A stretch of DNA of 64,000 nt from SCGC-AAA076-P13 sp905478035. GTDB taxonomy: Bacteria; Pseudomonadota; Gammaproteobacteria; Magnimaribacterales; D2472. This document shows, in pieces, positions 61,031 to 64,000 of the stretch. Numbering within the stretch: the first letter of the stretch is position 1; every line of letters begins with the position of its first letter. A program made the position numbers and the translations under genes. The stretch covers positions 124,001 to 188,000 of the forward strand of contig OX044367.1 of assembly GCA_943846785.1 (NCBI GenBank), read 5' to 3'. The notes beneath the pieces are model-generated. The model had not been told where the DNA came from, made no database searches, and saw only the letters and a list, made by a program, of their open reading frames with translations.

Positions 61031-61990
61031 ATGGATCAATTTTTAACTTTATACCCATCATGTGAGCCATTTGATCATGGATTCATTGAAAGAGATGGTC
61101 ATCAAATATACTACGAGCAATGCGGCAACCCTGCAGGAAAGCCAGCAGTTTTTCTTCATGGCGGTCCTGGTGGTGGAGGTAGTACTCAAGTAAGAAGATT
61201 TTTTAATCCAGAAATATATCGCATTGTAATTTTTGACCAAAGAGGTTGTGGAAGAAGTACTCCTCATGGACTCCTAGAAAATAATACTACTTGGGATTTA
61301 GTTAAAGATATTGAAGAGCTAAAAAAAATGCTAAAAATTTCAAAATGGTTAGTATTTGGAGGATCATGGGGTAGTACCTTGTCCCTTGCATATTCTCAAA
61401 CTTACCCAAATTCTGTGAGTGAAATGGTGCTTAGAGGAATTTTTATGCTAAGAGAGAAAGAGCTTAGCTGGTTTTATCAGTATGGTGCTAGTAATATTTA
61501 TCCTGAAGCATGGCAATATTTCCTTGAGCCAATTCAGGAAGAAGATCGAGGAGATCTAATATCTGCTTATCATAAAATTTTTAATGGCGTTGACGAAGAT
61601 AAAAAATTAAAAGCAGCTATAGCCTGGTCAAGGTGGGAGGGTTCTACAAGCAGCTTGGCTTATAAACCTGAAATGGCGGACAGCTTTTCAGATCCCAAAT
61701 TTGCTCTTGCATTTGCTCTTATTGAAAACCACTACTTTGTTAACAAGGGATTTCTTGAACATGAGAATCAATTAATAGAATCAGGTATAGATACTATCCG
61801 TTCAATTCCCACGATCATTGTTCAAGGAAGATATGACATGGTTTGCCCTATGACTACTGCATGGGAGTTATCACAAAATTGGCCTGAGGCAAAACTTGTT
61901 GTTGCCCCCTCCTCTGGTCATACTGCTTTTGAAAAAGAGATTACACACGAATTAATTAAAGCAACAGATTTGTTTGGTTTGAATGTTTAA
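61031..61990 (+). CDS. pip: Prolyl aminopeptidase (proline iminopeptidase)
   Basis: Releases N-terminal proline from peptides. The 319-residue alpha/beta hydrolase has the oxyanion-hole FLHGGPGGGGS, FDQRGCGRSTPHG, the nucleophile in VFGGSWGSTLSLAYSQ near residue 112, and the late YDMVCPM (Asp) and SSGHTAFE (His). The family is clear, length normal. It overlaps the shikimate-kinase-like gene by eight bases. Confidence 0.95.
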   Translation: MDQFLTLYPSCEPFDHGFIERDGHQIYYEQCGNPAGKPAVFLHGGPGGGGSTQVRRFFNPEIYRIVIFDQRGCGRSTPHGLLENNTTWDLVKDIEELKKMLKISKWLVFGGSWGSTLSLAYSQTYPNSVSEMVLRGIFMLREKELSWFYQYGASNIYPEAWQYFLEPIQEEDRGDLISAYHKIFNGVDEDKKLKAAIAWSRWEGSTSSLAYKPEMADSFSDPKFALAFALIENHYFVNKGFLEHENQLIESGIDTIRSIPTIIVQGRYDMVCPMTTAWELSQNWPEAKLVVAPSSGHTAFEKEITHELIKATDLFGLNV

Positions 61991-62480
61991 AAATATTTCA
62001 TTTATAGGCATGGCTGGTTGTGGGAAGTCTACTATTGGTAAAGCTTTATCTATTGAATTTTCTATCAAATATGCTGATACAGACCTATTAATTGAAAATG
62101 AATTTAATAAATCGCTTGAAGATATTAAGCAAAACAAAGGATATAAATTTGTAAGAATGGCAGAGGAGAAAGCAATCCTTAATTTAAATAAGGATTTCAG
62201 AATAATTTCTACCGGTGGAAGCGCTGTTTATTCTAAAACTGCCATGAGTCATCTTCAGTCTTTCACAAAAATAATATACATATCAACTCCCCTTAATATT
62301 ATTAAAGAAAGAATAGGAAATGGGCAAGAAAGAGGGTTTGCTGTTCCCGATGGAATGAGTATTGAAGATGTTTTCTATGAGAGAGAACCCCTTTATAACA
62401 AATGGGCTGACAAGACAGTTGATGGGAGTCTTTCGGTTGATCAACTGGTACAAATAATATCTAAATTTAAAAATGATTAA
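61983..62480 (+). CDS. aroK: Shikimate-kinase-like protein
   Basis: A 165-residue P-loop kinase of the AroK family. Walker A is GMAGCGKSTIGKAL near residue 9, the DTDLLIE (Asp 34 position) and FVRMAEE (Arg 58 position) match shikimate contacts, and EREPLYNKWAD matches the second Arg. Two spots differ: the usual GGG of shikimate kinases is TGGSAVYS, and the lid reads ERGFAVPDG rather than RPLL. It may belong to the shikimate kinase variant branch known from other phyla, or use another substrate. No other aro gene is near; aroB usually follows aroK in E. coli. Confidence 0.7.
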   Translation: MFKNISFIGMAGCGKSTIGKALSIEFSIKYADTDLLIENEFNKSLEDIKQNKGYKFVRMAEEKAILNLNKDFRIISTGGSAVYSKTAMSHLQSFTKIIYISTPLNIIKERIGNGQERGFAVPDGMSIEDVFYEREPLYNKWADKTVDGSLSVDQLVQIISKFKND

Positions 62481-63147
62481 CCCTAAAGTTTTAATAATTG
62501 GTGCTAGTGGGCTCGTTGGTGGAGAAATTCTAAAAACTATTGAGGATATGGACCAAGAAATAGTTGCTCTCTCAAGAAAAGAGCTGATAGCAAAAAACCA
62601 AGATACCAAAGAGATTATTATTAATTTTGATGATCTCCAGCTTTCGGATATTCCTAAAGTCGATCATGTTTATATTGCTCTTGGGACAGAATTAGACACT
62701 TCAGAGCTTATATATATAAAAAAACATAGAAGAAAGGAATTCAGAAAGGTTGATTATGAGTACGTTACAAAAATAGCCAAAATGGCTCATGGAAAAGGAG
62801 CAAAATCCATTTCCATAGTATCTGCTGTAGGTGCTAATAAAAGTTCTAGGAACCTTTATTTACAAACAAAGGGAGAAATGGAAGAGAAGATAATTTCAAT
62901 TGGTTATAACAAAATAGTCTTTGCACAACCTGGGCACTTGTTAGGAAAAAGGCCTTTAAAAAAGATCAGACCTGAGGTACCAATAATGGAGTTTGGAGCA
63001 AGAATACTAAAACCACTAATGATTGGACCATTAGAAGATTTAAAATTTATTGAAGCATCTCTTGTTGCAAAGTCTATGATTAAACACATGAACAGACCAA
63101 CTGATAAAATTGTCAGGCTCAAATATAAAGAACTTGTTGATATCTAA
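62473..63147 (+). CDS. NAD(P)-binding atypical SDR (HTATIP2/TIP30-like)
   Basis: A 224-residue Rossmann protein. N-terminal VLIIGASGLVGGEIL is the cofactor motif, followed by VYIALGTELDT, the VDYEYVTKIAKMAHGKGAKSISIVSAVGANKSS core and YLQTKGEMEEKI, where Tyr-x3-Lys reads YLQTK. This pattern recalls TIP30/HTATIP2 and YbjT relatives. Reaction not known. It overlaps the shikimate-kinase-like gene by eight bases and its stop overlaps that of the convergent small membrane protein by four bases. Confidence 0.75.
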   Translation: MINPKVLIIGASGLVGGEILKTIEDMDQEIVALSRKELIAKNQDTKEIIINFDDLQLSDIPKVDHVYIALGTELDTSELIYIKKHRRKEFRKVDYEYVTKIAKMAHGKGAKSISIVSAVGANKSSRNLYLQTKGEMEEKIISIGYNKIVFAQPGHLLGKRPLKKIRPEVPIMEFGARILKPLMIGPLEDLKFIEASLVAKSMIKHMNRPTDKIVRLKYKELVDI

Positions 63148-63395
63148 TATAAATGCTTATTGGAGCGAACCATTTTTCTGATTGCATAAGTTGAATTAAG
63201 AAACCAAAACACAGATGCAAAAAAGAAATAATATAAACCAGCATTAAATTGAACAATCATTGCCAATATGCTTCCTGCTGAGATAGCATAAAAACCCAAG
63301 AGTCTTTTATTATATTTTTTTGAAGCAATAAGAGGTGCGGCTACTAAAGTACCGAAAAAAACACTAATTATCTGAATTAATTCAAAGATAGTCAT
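63144..63395 (-). CDS. Small hypothetical membrane protein
   Basis: An 83-residue protein (87 if read from a GTG at 63407) with three hydrophobic segments, about TIFELIQIISVFFGTLVAAPLI (cut here), FYAISAGSILAMIV and YYFFFASVFWFL. No family recognised. The position of the start is uncertain: neither the ATG at 63395 nor the GTG at 63407 has a clear ribosome-binding site. It is convergent with the preceding gene and divergent from the repeat protein. Low-complexity hydrophobic proteins can be spurious, but the overlap pattern suits a real gene here. Confidence 0.55.
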   Translation of the reverse strand: MTIFELIQIISVFFGTLVAAPLIASKKYNKRLLGFYAISAGSILAMIVQFNAGLYYFFFASVFWFLNSTYAIRKMVRSNKHLY

Positions 63396-63534
63396 ACTGA
63401 TAAACACAAGGGATTGTGCCTATGAGTATAAATATCGGAGCATTATGAATATCTTTTATATAAAGTAAAGCAAAAGTTGAACTTTTTTATAAAAAATATA
63501 GTCTTATGATTACAAACAATATTAGGTACATAAC

Positions 63535-64000
63535 ATGAAAGTAATTATAACTTTAACCCTTCTTATTTCACTTCCATCATTTGCCACAGATCACAATCAT
63601 GAAAAGACTGTTTCTGACGGAAGTACCATCGAAATCAAACTTGATGAGAATATGGAAATGTTAGATAAAAGAGCTATCGTAATAAAGCTTGATGAGAATA
63701 TGGAAATGTCTGGTGATGGAACTAGCGTATTCATACTTGATGAAAATATGCAGATGCCTGATGGAAGTACCATCGAAATCAAACTTGATGAAAATATGGG
63801 AATGTTAGGAAAAGCTAAAGAAAAAATAATCAATAACCAAAACTACCTTATGAATCGAGAAGAATGTAAAGAAGTAAAAGATGGAGTCGCGGGGCTTTTA
63901 TCAATGAGTGATGGCATATGGAAAGAAATTGAAAAAAATCCAGCGGACAAAGAAAAGTGGGCCGAGGTTATAGCTTTATCTAGCCTGGCCTCAAATTACT
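63535..64000 (+). CDS. Secreted repeat protein, Met- and acid-rich (C-terminus beyond window edge)
   Basis: A frame I translated by hand from the ATG at 63535; it is open to the window end (155 codons). Residues 1-17 (MKVIITLTLLISLPSFA) are a clear signal peptide, followed by TDHNHEK. Residues 28-91 are four exact 16-residue repeats with the core IxIKLDENMEM. After residue 92 comes a helical, charged region (KAKEKIINNQNYLMNREECKE shortened here; then GLLSMSDGIWKEIEKN). I recognise no family. The regular acidic-Met pattern could bind metal ions in the periplasm, but that is only an idea. The next part lies outside the window. Confidence 0.75.
   Translation, partial: MKVIITLTLLISLPSFATDHNHEKTVSDGSTIEIKLDENMEMLDKRAIVIKLDENMEMSGDGTSVFILDENMQMPDGSTIEIKLDENMGMLGKAKEKIINNQNYLMNREECKEVKDGVAGLLSMSDGIWKEIEKNPADKEKWAEVIALSSLASNY
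63616..63807 (+). repeat. Four tandem 48-bp coding repeats
   Basis: Four units of exactly 48 bases encode residues 28-43, 44-59, 60-75 and 76-91 of the secreted protein. LDENM recurs at residues 36, 52, 68 and 84. Units 1 and 4 differ at only three of 48 bases, while units 2 and 3 have diverged more. The frame is kept throughout and no spacers separate units, so this is a protein-coding repeat and not a CRISPR array. Confidence 0.9.

Noticed and set aside
63616..63807. Four 48-bp direct repeats resembling a CRISPR-like array.
   Set aside because: There are no unique spacers, the units keep a reading frame, and no cas genes are near.
63597..63833. A 78-codon open frame on the minus strand across the tandem repeats.
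   Set aside because: It is a shadow of the repeated plus-strand gene: a repeat in one strand produces a repetitive open frame in the other. The plus frame has a signal peptide and stays open to the edge.

Overview
The window is one compact block of bacterial chromosome, strongly A+T-rich (by eye about two thirds A+T). It carries about 73 protein genes and one tRNA. The longest stretch without a gene is about 160 bases (51680-51841). There are no insertion sequences, prophage genes, CRISPR arrays or rRNA. The conserved gene orders are gammaproteobacterial: fis-purH-purD, lptD-surA-pdxA-rsmA-apaH, yicC-gmk-rpoZ-spoT-ridA, rph-pyrE, mutY-yggX, rubredoxin next to ubiC-ubiA, glnA-glnL-glnG, and amgK-murU-rpe-trpEGDC. 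Low G+C, one-base or four-base gene overlaps, convergent genes that touch or overlap, and several short-chain dehydrogenases beside a P450 and a malonyl-CoA decarboxylase suggest a streamlined marine gammaproteobacterium of the SAR86 type. That assignment is inference; no marker gene was compared.

Layout. 1-4104 (minus): rsmE, gshB, a TonB-like protein, ruvX and dnaG (cut by the left edge). 4135-9205 (plus): a histidine phosphatase, fis, purH, purD, coq7 and a DUF481-type outer-membrane protein. 9207-18480 (minus): a long, mostly overlapping series of two SDRs, amgK, murU, rpe, a DUF192 protein, trpE, trpG, trpD, trpC and a small SF2 helicase. 18527-28122 (plus): a DsbA-fold isomerase, lptD, surA, pdxA, rsmA, apaH, cca, a pteridine-reductase-like SDR and a kinase-fold phosphotransferase. 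28142-29864 (minus): tsaD, folB, folK. 29915-32575 (plus): rpsU, yqeY, rph, pyrE, ribE. 32552-42138 (minus): rubredoxin, a dicarboxylate symporter, a membrane pyrophosphatase, an epimerase-like protein, yicC, gmk, rpoZ, spoT, ridA, pyrB. 42203-49320 (plus): ubiC, ubiA, a FemAB-like acyltransferase, a DUF1249 protein, a YqiA esterase, and a nitrogen unit glnA-glnL-glnG behind a sigma-54 promoter. 49317-49721 (minus): a rhodanese. 49771-54445 (plus): gpmA, mutY, yggX and a large FAD/GcvT one-carbon oxidoreductase, followed by tRNA-Phe. 54594-64000: P450 (minus), a beta-lactamase-family protein and an SDR (plus), psd-pssA (minus), malonyl-CoA decarboxylase, a prolyl aminopeptidase, a shikimate-kinase-like protein and an NAD(P)-binding protein (plus), a small membrane protein (minus), and a secreted repeat protein cut by the right edge.

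Most genes serve core metabolism: purine, pyrimidine, tryptophan, folate, ubiquinone, phospholipid and cell-wall recycling pathways, outer-membrane assembly and translation. The most interesting points are a GSII-type (eukaryote-like) glutamine synthetase under an apparent sigma-54/NtrC promoter, and a secreted protein with four exact 16-residue Met/acid repeats at the right edge. Others are an SDR lacking its catalytic Tyr, a Met-rich stretch inside LptD, and convergent genes packed with no room for terminators. I found no clear new multi-gene system.
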